A stretch of DNA of 64,000 nucleotides from an uncultured Eubacteriales bacterium (GTDB taxonomy: Bacteria > Bacillota > Clostridia > Oscillospirales > Oscillospiraceae), in assembly GCA_900545925.1 (NCBI GenBank), contig URAZ01000008.1, positions 30,284 through 94,283 on the forward strand, read 5' to 3'. This document shows positions 31,561-39,444 of the stretch, piece after piece; the stretch's first letter is position 1, and every line of letters starts with the position of its first letter. The notes below the pieces were generated by a model. That model ran no database searches. It was not told the origin of the DNA and saw nothing but the letters and a program-made list of their open reading frames with translations. The translations under genes were made by a program, and so were the position numbers.

Positions 31561-31866
31561 TCAAATCGTCTGGCCGCACTTCTTGCAGACGCGGACCTTC
31601 TTGCCGTCGGCGAGTTTGACAGCGTGGCGGGTAGCCTTGCCGCACATCGGGCAGACGAGCATGACCTTGGAAGCGTACATCGGGATCTCGCGGTTGATAA
31701 TGCCGCCCTGATCGCCCTGCTTCTTCGGCTTGACATGGCAGGTCGCAACGTTGACACCTTCGACGACGACCTTACCGGCAGCGGGCATAGCCTCGAGGAC
31801 CTTGCCCTTCTTGCCCTTGTCCTTGCCGGACAGGACAATAACGGTATCATTCTTCTTAACGTTCAT
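31561..31866 (-). CDS. rplX: 50S ribosomal protein L24
   Basis: 101 residues with a KOW motif (NDTVIVLSGKDKGKKGKVLE) and a four-Cys ribbon near the C-terminus (CPMCGK, CKKCG). It starts 50S assembly. Spacing 15-16 bases on both sides. Confidence 0.97.
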   Translation of the reverse strand: MNVKKNDTVIVLSGKDKGKKGKVLEAMPAAGKVVVEGVNVATCHVKPKKQGDQGGIINREIPMYASKVMLVCPMCGKATRHAVKLADGKKVRVCKKCGQTI

Positions 31867-31881
31867 CTCTTGGTCCCCCTA

Positions 31882-32250
31882 TTAAACTGTTTCGGGTGCC
31901 AGGGAGCAGATCTTCATGAAACCAGAGTCACGGAGTTCTCTCGCCACCGGCCCAAAAATACGGGTGCCGCGAGGGCTGTTGTCATCCTTGATGAGAACGG
32001 CTGCGTTCTCGTCGAAGCGGACGTAGGTGCCGTCTGCACGGCGGGCGCCCTTCATGGAGCGGACGATGACGGCCTTGACGACCTCGCCCTTCTTGACCGT
32101 GCCGTTCGGCGCAGCCTTACGGACAGACGCAACAACGACGTCGCCGATGTTGCCGTACTTGCGCTTCGCGCCGCCCAGGACGCGGATGCACTTGATTTCC
32201 TTGGCACCGGTATTGTCGGCAACCTTCAAATAAGTTTCGCACTGAATCAT
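31882..32250 (-). CDS. rplN: 50S ribosomal protein L14
   Basis: 122 residues, MIQCETYLKVADNTGAKE start and RIFGPVARELRDSGFMKI near the end, both invariant. It contacts 16S rRNA at the subunit interface. Confidence 0.97.
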   Translation of the reverse strand: MIQCETYLKVADNTGAKEIKCIRVLGGAKRKYGNIGDVVVASVRKAAPNGTVKKGEVVKAVIVRSMKGARRADGTYVRFDENAAVLIKDDNSPRGTRIFGPVARELRDSGFMKICSLAPETV

Positions 32251-32265
32251 TTGTTGTCGACCTCC

Positions 32266-32529
32266 TTACTTTGCCTTTTCGATGATCTCTACAAGTCTCC
32301 ATCTCTTGTCCTTGGACAGCGGACGGCACTCCATGACCTTGACGGTATCGCCGATGCCGGCTTCGTTCTTCTCGTCATGGGCCTTGAGCTTGTAGGTTCT
32401 CTTGATGATTTTATGATACAGCGGATGCTGTACGTTCGTCGCAATCGCAACCACGATGGTCTTGTCCATCTTATCGGAGATGACGGTACCAACTCTGGTC
32501 TTGCGGAACGCTCTGGTAGTTTCACTCAT
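32266..32529 (-). CDS. rpsQ: 30S ribosomal protein S17
   Basis: 87 residues, OB fold: RKTRVGTVISDKMDKTIVV, then YKAHDEKNEAGIGDTV-type loop (KLKAHDEKNEAGIGD) and SKDKRWRLVEI. Primary 16S binding protein. Confidence 0.96.
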   Translation of the reverse strand: MSETTRAFRKTRVGTVISDKMDKTIVVAIATNVQHPLYHKIIKRTYKLKAHDEKNEAGIGDTVKVMECRPLSKDKRWRLVEIIEKAK

Positions 32530-32546
32530 TGCAGTTTCCTCCTCAG

Positions 32547-32738
32547 TTACTTGGTCTCGTTCTCACGAATAATAGTTTTGATGCGGGCAATATCTTTCTT
32601 GACGGCTGCGATGCGCAGGGGGTTGTCAAGCTGGTTGGTTGCATGCTGCATTCTGAGCATGAACAGGTCCTTCTTGAGATCTGCCAGCTTGGAGTCGAGC
32701 TCAGCCGCAGACAGTTTACGGATTTCATTTGCCTTCAT
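32547..32738 (-). CDS. rpmC: 50S ribosomal protein L29
   Basis: 63 residues from the ATG at 32738: MKANEIRKLSAAELDSKLAD, a two-helix hairpin located at the exit tunnel near the trigger factor and SRP site. The rplP stop lies one base before this ATG. The upstream frame extension falls inside rplP and is not real. Confidence 0.95.
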   Translation of the reverse strand: MKANEIRKLSAAELDSKLADLKKDLFMLRMQHATNQLDNPLRIAAVKKDIARIKTIIRENETK

Positions 32739-32739
32739 C

Positions 32740-33174
32740 TTATTCACCACCATTCTCGGTTTCCGGGGCTTCCTTGGCAATGATCTTCGTCTTGATGGGC
32801 AGCTTGTGCTGAGCAAGACGCAGTGCCTCGCGCGCTTCCGCTTCGGAAACGCCGCCGATTTCGAACATGACTTTCTGATTCTTGACGACTGCAACCCAGT
32901 ATTCCGGAGCGCCCTTGCCGGAGCCCATACGGACGCCGAGAGCCTTCTTGGAAACAGGCTTGTCGGGGAAGATCTTAATCCAGACCTGGCCGCCGCGCTT
33001 GGTGTAGCGGGTCATGGCGACACGGGCTGCTTCGATCTGATTACCGGTGATCCAGCCCGGCTCCATTGCCTGGATACCGAACTCACCGTAGGAAACCTTG
33101 TTGCCGCGGGAGGCAGCACCCTTCATGCGGCCTCTCTGTACGCGGCGGTACTTGGTTCTTTTCGGCATTAACAT
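32740..33174 (-). CDS. rplP: 50S ribosomal protein L16
   Basis: 144 residues, MLMPKRTKYRRVQRGRMKG start and ISKAREALRLAQHKLPIKTKI-type end. It organises the A-site side of the peptidyl transferase centre. Its ATG shares one base with the rpsC stop (TAATG), so it is translationally coupled. Confidence 0.97.
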   Translation of the reverse strand: MLMPKRTKYRRVQRGRMKGAASRGNKVSYGEFGIQAMEPGWITGNQIEAARVAMTRYTKRGGQVWIKIFPDKPVSKKALGVRMGSGKGAPEYWVAVVKNQKVMFEIGGVSEAEAREALRLAQHKLPIKTKIIAKEAPETENGGE

Positions 33175-33986
33175 TAGCGGTTGCCTCCTTCCGTGTTGTT
33201 GTTATTGTACGGACGGCGCTCGCCGTTGTAGGAACGGCGGTCATTGTTGTACGGACGGCGTTCACCGTTACCGCGGCGGTCGCCATTGCGGCGGTCGTTC
33301 GGACGGCGGTCGCGGCGCTCGCGCTTTGCGGGCTCCGGATTCTCGGAACGCAGCGTGGAGTTCAGGACCTCACCCTTGTAGATCCAAACCTTGCAGCCGA
33401 CGCGGCCGTAGGTCGTGTTGGCCTCGGCAAAGCCGTAGTCGATGTCGGCACGGATGGTCTGCAGGGGGATGGTGCCCTCATGATAGGATTCGCTTCTGGC
33501 GATCTCGGCGCCGCCCAGACGGCCGCCGCAGGTGCACTTGATGCCCTTTGCGCCCAGACGGGTCGCGCGCTGGATAGCCTGCTTCATGGCACGGCGGAAG
33601 GAGATACGCTTTTCAAGCTGTGCGGCGATGTTCTCCGCGACGAGCTGTGCGTTGAGGTCCGGGGAACGGACTTCGACGATGTTCAGAGCGACGGTCTTGC
33701 CAAGCTTGGCTTCGATCTTCTTGCGGAGCACTTCGATCTCCGTGCCGCCCTTGCCGATGATGACGCCGGGACGGGAGCAGTGAATGCTGATCTTGACCTT
33801 GGCGTTGTCGCGTTCAATTTCAATCTTGGCAATACCGGCGGAGTAGAGGGTGGACTTCAGATACTTACGGATGTTGTAGTCCTCGACGATCAGATCGCCG
33901 ACCTTATCCTCACGGGCATACCAACGAGAGTCCCAATCTTTAATTACGCCGACGCGCAATCCATGGGGATTAACTTTCTGTCCCAT
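33174..33986 (-). CDS. rpsC: 30S ribosomal protein S3 with Arg/Asn-rich tail
   Basis: 270 residues. The KH domain has GVIIGKGGTEIEVLRKKIEAK-type GXXG loop, and GRLGGAEIARSE marks the C-terminal domain. Usual S3 length is near 215-230; the extra is a tail of about 50 residues built of Arg, Asn, Asp and Tyr, with RRPYNN occurring twice and related RRSYN units between. Such tails are known in some Clostridia; here it probably binds RNA, an inference. Confidence 0.96.
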   Translation of the reverse strand: MGQKVNPHGLRVGVIKDWDSRWYAREDKVGDLIVEDYNIRKYLKSTLYSAGIAKIEIERDNAKVKISIHCSRPGVIIGKGGTEIEVLRKKIEAKLGKTVALNIVEVRSPDLNAQLVAENIAAQLEKRISFRRAMKQAIQRATRLGAKGIKCTCGGRLGGAEIARSESYHEGTIPLQTIRADIDYGFAEANTTYGRVGCKVWIYKGEVLNSTLRSENPEPAKRERRDRRPNDRRNGDRRGNGERRPYNNDRRSYNGERRPYNNNNTEGGNR

Positions 33987-33999
33987 AGTAACCTCCTGC

Positions 34000-34335
34000 T
34001 TAAGCCTTCTCGCTCACACCGATGGTGATGTGAGTGGTTCTCTTCAGAATGCGATTGTATCTGCCCTGCGCTCTGGGCATGCCGCGCTTGAGCGTGGGGC
34101 CCGGGTTGGCGATGGCGGTCGTGACAACCAGATTGTCGGCGTTCATGCCGTGGTTGTTTTCCGCGTTCGCAACAGCGCTCTTGAGCAGCTTGAGCATGGG
34201 CTCGGAGGCCGCCTTCGGGGTCTGCATCAGATATGCGGTTGCAGTCTTTACGTCCTTGCCGCGGATCAGGTCGCACAGAATGACGACCTTGCGCGGAGAG
34301 ATACGCAGGTATTTCAAATAAGCTCTAGCTTCCAT
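34000..34335 (-). CDS. rplV: 50S ribosomal protein L22
   Basis: 111 residues, MEARAYLKYLRISPRKVVIL start; the tunnel-lining hairpin carries GPTLKRGMPRAQGR. No deletion of the kind linked to macrolide resistance is visible in that loop. Confidence 0.97.
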   Translation of the reverse strand: MEARAYLKYLRISPRKVVILCDLIRGKDVKTATAYLMQTPKAASEPMLKLLKSAVANAENNHGMNADNLVVTTAIANPGPTLKRGMPRAQGRYNRILKRTTHITIGVSEKA

Positions 34336-34353
34336 GTTTCTTGCGTCCTCCTC

Positions 34354-34629
34354 TTATGCGTTGGTGGTCTTGCTGCCGGAGTGGCCGCGGAAGGTCCGCG
34401 TCGGAGCAAACTCGCCAAGCTTGTGGCCGACCATATCCTCGGTGATATAGACGGGTACATGACGGCGGCCGTCATGAACAGCGATCGTGTGGCCAACGAA
34501 GGAAGGGAAGATCGTGGAGCTTCTGGACCAGGTCTTGAGGACCTTCTTATCACCGGCCTTGTTGAGTTCTTCCACGCGCTTGAACAGCTCGGGTGCTACA
34601 AACGGGCCTTTTTTAATGCTTCTGCTCAT
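34354..34629 (-). CDS. rpsS: 30S ribosomal protein S19
   Basis: 91 residues, MSRSIKKGPFVAPELFKRV start and VGHKLGEFAPTRTFRGHSG near the end. Located in the 30S head with S13. Confidence 0.97.
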   Translation of the reverse strand: MSRSIKKGPFVAPELFKRVEELNKAGDKKVLKTWSRSSTIFPSFVGHTIAVHDGRRHVPVYITEDMVGHKLGEFAPTRTFRGHSGSKTTNA

Positions 34630-34641
34630 CTTATATCCTCC

Positions 34642-35478
34642 TTACTTCGCGTTTCTGTGCTTAAAGATATACTTGTTGGTGCGGTTCTTGGTCTTGCGGG
34701 TCTTCAGGCCCATTGCAGGCTTGCCCCAAGGCGTCATAGGACCGGGATGGCCAACAGGAGACTTGCCTTCGCCGCCGCCGTGCGGGTGGTCATTCGGGTT
34801 CATGACAGAACCGCGGACCGTCGGGCGGATGCCCATGTGGCGGGTACGGCCGGCCTTGCCGATGTGCACGTTCTCATGGTCGATGTTGCCGACCTGACCG
34901 ATTACTGCAACGCAGTTCGGGCGAACGAGGCGGACTTCGCCGGACGGCAGACGGACCTGCGCGAACTGCGCGTCCTTTGCCATCAGCTGGGCGTAGTCGC
35001 CGGCGGAGCGGACAAGCTGTGCGCCGCGGCCGGGGTTGATCTCAATGTTGTGGATGATGGTACCGACGGGGATATTGGCAAGCGGCAGGCAGTTGCCGGG
35101 CTTGATATCAGCGGCGGCGGAAGAGACGACGGTGTCGCCGGCCTTCAGGCCGACAGGCGCGAGGATGTAGCGGAGTTCGCCGTCTTCATACTTGACCAGG
35201 GCGATGAACGCGCTGCGGTTCGGGTCATACTCGATGCGCTGGACAGTCGCCGGCATATCAAGCTTGTCGCGGCGGAAGTCGATGATGCGGTACTTGCGCT
35301 TGTTGCCGCCGCCGCGATGGCGGACGGTGATGCGGCCGTAGCTGTTGCGGCCCGCGTTCTTCTTGACAGTCTCAAGAAGGCTGCGTTCAGGCTTTGCCTT
35401 TTTGTCTACGCCGTCGAACGCAGAAACAGTCATGTTTCTTCTCGACGGGGTATACGGCTTAAAAGATTTGATCGCCAT
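34642..35478 (-). CDS. rplB: 50S ribosomal protein L2
   Basis: 278 residues. MNPNDHPHGGGEGK near residue 225 contains the conserved His next to the peptidyl transferase centre; the N-terminal half starts MAIKSFKPYTPSRRNMT. Length is standard (about 275). Confidence 0.98.
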   Translation of the reverse strand: MAIKSFKPYTPSRRNMTVSAFDGVDKKAKPERSLLETVKKNAGRNSYGRITVRHRGGGNKRKYRIIDFRRDKLDMPATVQRIEYDPNRSAFIALVKYEDGELRYILAPVGLKAGDTVVSSAAADIKPGNCLPLANIPVGTIIHNIEINPGRGAQLVRSAGDYAQLMAKDAQFAQVRLPSGEVRLVRPNCVAVIGQVGNIDHENVHIGKAGRTRHMGIRPTVRGSVMNPNDHPHGGGEGKSPVGHPGPMTPWGKPAMGLKTRKTKNRTNKYIFKHRNAK

Positions 35479-35504
35479 ATTGCGTTACTCTCCTTACAAA
35501 TTGA

Positions 35505-35801
35505 TTAGACCATACCCTCGAAGAACTCGATGGTCTTGGAATCGGCAGTCAGCTTGACCATGGCCTTCTTCCAGCTGGCGCGACGGCCTGCGGGAGCGGC
35601 GCCCTGGCGCTTTTCCTTGCCTTCCATACGGATGGTGTTGACTTTCTCGACCTTCACGCCGAAGATCTCCTCGACAGCCTTCTTGATCTCGACCTTGTTG
35701 GCATCGATCGCAACCTGGAAGACATATTTCTTGTCTTCGGTGGCTTCCATGGACTGTTCGGTGATGACGGGCTTGATGATGATATCGTAAGCGGTCTTCA
35801 T
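35505..35801 (-). CDS. rplW: 50S ribosomal protein L23
   Basis: 98 residues, docking site at the exit tunnel for trigger factor and SRP. AYDIIIKPVITEQSMEATE and FGVKVEKVNTIRMEGKEKR are typical. The ATG shares one base with the rplD stop (TAATG). Confidence 0.96.
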   Translation of the reverse strand: MKTAYDIIIKPVITEQSMEATEDKKYVFQVAIDANKVEIKKAVEEIFGVKVEKVNTIRMEGKEKRQGAAPAGRRASWKKAMVKLTADSKTIEFFEGMV

Positions 35802-36421
35802 TATGCGAACACCTCCTCAATCTTTGCAAGAGCAGCTTTGTCAACGACGAGCTTCTTTGCGTTCAGAATGTCGTAAACGTTGATCAGGTTGGCGAAGGTC
35901 ACCAGAACACCCGGGATGTTGGCCGCGCTCTTGACAACGACTTCGTTGTTTTCAGCGGTGACGACCAGAGCCTTGGTATCGGCGCCGACAGCCTTCAGGA
36001 ACGAAGCCATGGGCTTGGTCTTGATGGCATCCAGCTTGATCTCGTCGATGACGACGATGTTTTCTTCCTGTGCCTTCGCGCTCAGGACGGACTTGAGAGC
36101 CAGTCTCTTGACCTTCTTGTTGAGCGTGTAGCTGTAATCGCGGGGCTTGGGTGCGAACACGATGCCGCCGTGGGTCCACTGCGGAGCGCGGATGGAGCCC
36201 TGGCGGGCACGGCCAGTGCCCTTCTGGCGCCACGGCTTGATGCCGCCGCCGGAAACCTCTGCGCGGGTCAGGGAACTCTGCGTGCCCTGACGGCAGTTGG
36301 CCAGATGATTCTTTACGACGTCGTGAACGACAGCCTCATTGGGCTCGATCCCGAAAATGGCATCAGAGAGCTCGATCTCGCCGACCTGCTTACCAGCCAT
36401 ATCAAAAACTTTAGTCTGCAT
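35801..36421 (-). CDS. rplD: 50S ribosomal protein L4
   Basis: 206 residues. The extended loop KPWRQKGTGRARQGSIRAPQ lines the exit tunnel; ends NVYDILNAKKLVVDKAAL. In E. coli L4 controls its own operon by attenuation; the S10 leader here contains a terminator (37717-37739), but direct evidence of L4 binding is lacking. Confidence 0.97.
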   Translation of the reverse strand: MQTKVFDMAGKQVGEIELSDAIFGIEPNEAVVHDVVKNHLANCRQGTQSSLTRAEVSGGGIKPWRQKGTGRARQGSIRAPQWTHGGIVFAPKPRDYSYTLNKKVKRLALKSVLSAKAQEENIVVIDEIKLDAIKTKPMASFLKAVGADTKALVVTAENNEVVVKSAANIPGVLVTFANLINVYDILNAKKLVVDKAALAKIEEVFA

Positions 36422-36437
36422 GATTTACTCTCCTCTC

Positions 36438-37169
36438 TCAGCGGTTTCTTGCCGAAGCCTTCTGCGGGTTGGTACGCGCGGAAGCCTTCTGCGGGTTGAT
36501 GCTCGCGTTGGCAGCAGCGCCCTTTGCCTTGAAGTTCTTGACGGTGTTCTTGATGTAGACAACGCCGCCCTTCGGGCCGGGAATCGCACCGCGAACGACG
36601 ATCATGTTGAGTTCGTCGTCAACCTTGACGATGTCGAGGTTCTCAACCGTGACCTGCTCAACGCCCATCTGGCCTGCGCCATGATGGCCCTTGAAAATAC
36701 GGCTGGGGGAAGAGGTGGGGCCCATAGAACCGGCCTGACGGTGAACCGGGCCGCCGCCGTGGGTCATCGGGGTGCGATGGCCGCCGCAGCGCTTGACCGG
36801 GCCTTCGTAGCCGTGGCCCTTGCTGATACCGGTGACATCAACCTTGTCGCCGACTGCGAAAACGCTTGCCTTGATCTCGTCGCCGACATTCATCTCGGCG
36901 GCCTTTTCCACGCGGAACTCCTTGAGGTGCTTCTTGAGGGCAACCTCTGCCTTCTTCAGATGGCCGAGTTCCGGCTTGGTCAGCTTGGATTCCTTGACGT
37001 CCTCAAAGCCAAGCTGTACGGCGTTGTAGCCGTCTTTTTCGGTGGTCTTCTTCTGGGTCACGACGCAGGGGCCTGCCTCGATAACGGTGACCGGAATGAC
37101 CTTGCCGCTCTCATCGAAAATCTGGGTCATGCCCACTTTTTTGCCGATGATCGCTTTCTGCATTTGCAT
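36438..37169 (-). CDS. rplC: 50S ribosomal protein L3 with repeated C-terminal tail
   Basis: 243 residues against the usual 205-215. GKKVGMTQIFDESGK and HRQAGSMGPTSSPSRIFKGH are standard; the last 30 residues are an extra tail in which NPQKASAR occurs twice, coded by a tandem 27-base duplication. ATG 37169 has AGGAGG eight bases upstream. It is separated from rpsJ by 129 bases, more than most gaps in the cluster. Confidence 0.96.
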   Translation of the reverse strand: MQMQKAIIGKKVGMTQIFDESGKVIPVTVIEAGPCVVTQKKTTEKDGYNAVQLGFEDVKESKLTKPELGHLKKAEVALKKHLKEFRVEKAAEMNVGDEIKASVFAVGDKVDVTGISKGHGYEGPVKRCGGHRTPMTHGGGPVHRQAGSMGPTSSPSRIFKGHHGAGQMGVEQVTVENLDIVKVDDELNMIVVRGAIPGPKGGVVYIKNTVKNFKAKGAAANASINPQKASARTNPQKASARNR

Positions 37170-37298
37170 GTGTGTTTCCTCCTAAGTTAAGGTTATTGGT
37201 TGAGCGACTTGCGCATTGGGACGCATTGGTCGGTCAACATGACCCGTCCGTCCTCTATAGTGGCGAACCGTGGCGGGCTGCTGTAATTGACGTTTGGA

Positions 37299-37610
37299 TT
37301 ACAGCTTTATCTCAATTTCAACGCCAGCGGGAAGGTCGAGGCTCATGAGAGCTTCCACAGTCTTCTGGTTGGGGTTGAGAATATCGATCAGTCTCTTGTG
37401 GGTTCTGCGCTCGAACTGCTCACGGGAATCCTTGTACTTATGAACAGCGCGGAGAATGGTAACGACTTCTTTCTTGGTCGGCAGCGGGATGGGGCCGGAA
37501 ACGGAAGCGCCGTTGCGCTTGGCGGTTTCAACGATCTTCTCGGCGCTGGCGTCGATGAGCTGATGATCGTAAGCCTTGAGGCGGATTCTGATCATTTCCT
37601 GATTTGCCAT
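37299..37610 (-). CDS. rpsJ: 30S ribosomal protein S10
   Basis: 103 residues from ATG 37610, preceded by AAGGAGG. IRIRLKAYDHQLIDASAEKI and GPIPLPTKKEVVTILRAVH are canonical. S10 also takes part in transcription antitermination with NusB. The reading frame continues open for 63 codons upstream through the leader, but those codons are not S10-like. Confidence 0.97.
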   Translation of the reverse strand: MANQEMIRIRLKAYDHQLIDASAEKIVETAKRNGASVSGPIPLPTKKEVVTILRAVHKYKDSREQFERRTHKRLIDILNPNQKTVEALMSLDLPAGVEIEIKL

Positions 37611-37716
37611 GTTGTGTTTTTCCTCCTTGAATAAAACGTACTCAGTGGTTTCTTTGATCTCTGGGTACGGTCGAGTCTCGCAATACGCTAAGCCGTGCGT
37701 ATCATTCTGCGCCATG

Positions 37717-37739
37717 AAAAAAGGCCGACGTTGTCGGCC
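37717..37739 (-). terminator. Intrinsic terminator inside the S10 leader (candidate attenuator)
   Basis: On the minus strand GGCCGAC-aac-GTCGGCC followed by TTTTTTC, about 105 bases before the rpsJ ATG and 150 bases after the promoter. Full read-through would be needed to express the operon, so some antitermination control is implied. Confidence 0.7.
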
Positions 37740-37891
37740 ATTTATCACCGCAGCGATATACGCTGTACTGTGATCCTCAGCCGCCCGATGACCGGACATA
37801 CTCCGCAGAAGTTACCGCCCGTGGCGCAATCTCCTGCATCATCGCAATGACACGCGTGGGTGCGTTGCGTACCCTTTTCGCGCGCTCATAT

Positions 37892-37920
37892 ATCATATAA
37901 CAAATCCCCCTTGGTGTCAA
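37892..37920 (-). promoter_or_regulatory. SigA-type promoter for the S10-spc-alpha operon
   Basis: On the minus strand TTGACA (37920-37915), 17 bases, TATGAT (37897-37892). Confidence 0.8.
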
Positions 37921-37929
37921 GGGGGATTT
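37902..37929. promoter_or_regulatory. Perfect palindrome overlapping the S10 promoter -35
   Basis: AAATCCCCCTTG (37902-37913), four-base loop, CAAGGGGGATTT (37918-37929): two perfect 12-base arms. It could be the trkH terminator, an operator, or both. Confidence 0.6.
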
Positions 37930-37998
37930 TCAATATTTTTTGTTCAAAACAGCAGAACTTTCGTGCCCGGTTTTGGCCCTTTTGCCGAATCCCGGCGA

Positions 37999-39444
37999 TC
38001 ATTTTTTCCGCCATGTGCTGGGCATCAGCAGGACCAGCATCGGATAGAGTTCCAGCCGCCCCAGCAGCATGTCGATGCACAGCACGACCTTCGCCAGCGG
38101 CGAGAAAAACGCGAAGTTCCCCGCCGGGCCGCACAGCCCGAGGCCGGGGCCGATGTTGTTGAACGTGGCGAGCACGGCCGTCAGCGTTGTCGAGCCGTCA
38201 TAGCCGTCGAGCGAGACGAGCAGCACAGAGGCTGCGGCGATCAGCACATACAATATAAAATAGGTACTCACCGCACGCACCGTCTCGCCGGAGACAGGCT
38301 TGCCGTCAACGGTAATGACCTTGACGGTGTGCGGGTGCAGGATCTTGCGCAGCTCCGCCTTGGCCGCCCGCATGAGAATAACGACGCGCGAGACCTTCAG
38401 ACCGCCGCCGGTCGAGCCCGCGCTTGCGCCGACGATCATCAGCAGTACCAGAATCACACGGGAGAATTCCGGCCACAGGTCAAAATTCTCCGTGCCGTAG
38501 CCGGTCGTGGTGATGACCGACGAGACGGTAAACGCCGCGTGGTGCAGACTGTAGCCGAAATCGCCGTGATAGAGGCTTTTTATGTTGAACGTAATGAGAA
38601 GCGTCGAAATCACGATGATCGACACGTACCAGCGCAGCTCCGTGTTCTTCCACGCCAGATCAAATTTTCTGCGCAGCAGGAAGAAATAGATTGAGAAATT
38701 CACGCCGAACAGCGCCATAAAGATCGTTGTAACTGTCTGCGTATACGCGCTGTAGGAGGCGAAGGAGTCGTTTTTGATGGCAAAGCCGCCCGTGCCCGCC
38801 GTACCAAACGCATTGCAGAGCGAATCGAACAGCGGATCGCCGCCCGCCAGATATAAGAGAATCTGCACAACTGTCAGACCGAAATAAATGCCGTAAAGAA
38901 TTTTGGACGAATCGACCATGCGCGGGACCATCTTGGAAACTGTCGGTCCAGGGCTCTCGGCACGCAGCAGATGGATGGCCTGTCCGCCGTCCATGCGAAC
39001 GATGGCCAGCATGAACACGAGAATGCCCATGCCGCCGATCCAGTGCGACAGGCTTCGCCAGAAGAGCATGCAGCGGTCAAGCGGCTCAACCGCCGGCAGA
39101 ATGCTCGAGCCGGTCGTCGTAAAGCCGGAGATCATCTCGAACACCGCGTCGAGATAAAACGGGATCTGCCCCGAGAGCGTGAACGGCAGCGCCCCCACGA
39201 GCGACAGCACGATCCAGCTCAGCGCGACGGCGATCAGGCCCTCCTTCGCGTACATGGCGCTGCGCTTCCTGCCGCCCAGGCCGAGCGCCAGCGCGCCCAG
39301 CACGGCCGCACCCAGCAGCACCCACAAAAAATACCAGCCGTTTTTCTCCCGGTAAATGACCGCCACCAGCAGCGGCAGCAGCATGAGCGCGGCCTCGATC
39401 AGAAGCACCGCGCCCAGCACATATACAATGACCCGCTTATTCAT
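37999..39444 (-). CDS. trkH: Potassium uptake protein TrkH
   Basis: 481 residues, about ten membrane segments, with the pore-type loops of the Trk/Ktr family: SGFTTTGSSILP (first selectivity loop), AFGTAGTGGFAI, TVSSVITTTGYGTENF and GASAGSTGGGLKV near the C-terminus. It forms a K+ channel-like pore gated by TrkA. The ATG overlaps the trkA stop by eight bases. The longer frame from 39474 starts inside trkA. Confidence 0.94.
   Translation of the reverse strand: MNKRVIVYVLGAVLLIEAALMLLPLLVAVIYREKNGWYFLWVLLGAAVLGALALGLGGRKRSAMYAKEGLIAVALSWIVLSLVGALPFTLSGQIPFYLDAVFEMISGFTTTGSSILPAVEPLDRCMLFWRSLSHWIGGMGILVFMLAIVRMDGGQAIHLLRAESPGPTVSKMVPRMVDSSKILYGIYFGLTVVQILLYLAGGDPLFDSLCNAFGTAGTGGFAIKNDSFASYSAYTQTVTTIFMALFGVNFSIYFFLLRRKFDLAWKNTELRWYVSIIVISTLLITFNIKSLYHGDFGYSLHHAAFTVSSVITTTGYGTENFDLWPEFSRVILVLLMIVGASAGSTGGGLKVSRVVILMRAAKAELRKILHPHTVKVITVDGKPVSGETVRAVSTYFILYVLIAAASVLLVSLDGYDGSTTLTAVLATFNNIGPGLGLCGPAGNFAFFSPLAKVVLCIDMLLGRLELYPMLVLLMPSTWRKK

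Larger units (their letters stand above)
37611..37998. other. S10 operon leader and promoter region
   Basis: No gene is supported in these 388 bases. Read on the minus strand they contain a palindrome overlapping the promoter (37902-37929), the promoter (37892-37920), about 270 bases of leader with an intrinsic terminator hairpin (37717-37739), and the rpsJ binding site. Confidence 0.75.

Noticed and set aside
37611..37799. Extended S10 reading frame or leader peptide in frame with rpsJ.
   Set aside because: The added residues are unlike S10, the frame crosses the leader terminator and rpsJ has its own AAGGAGG; kept only as a remark in the leader finding.
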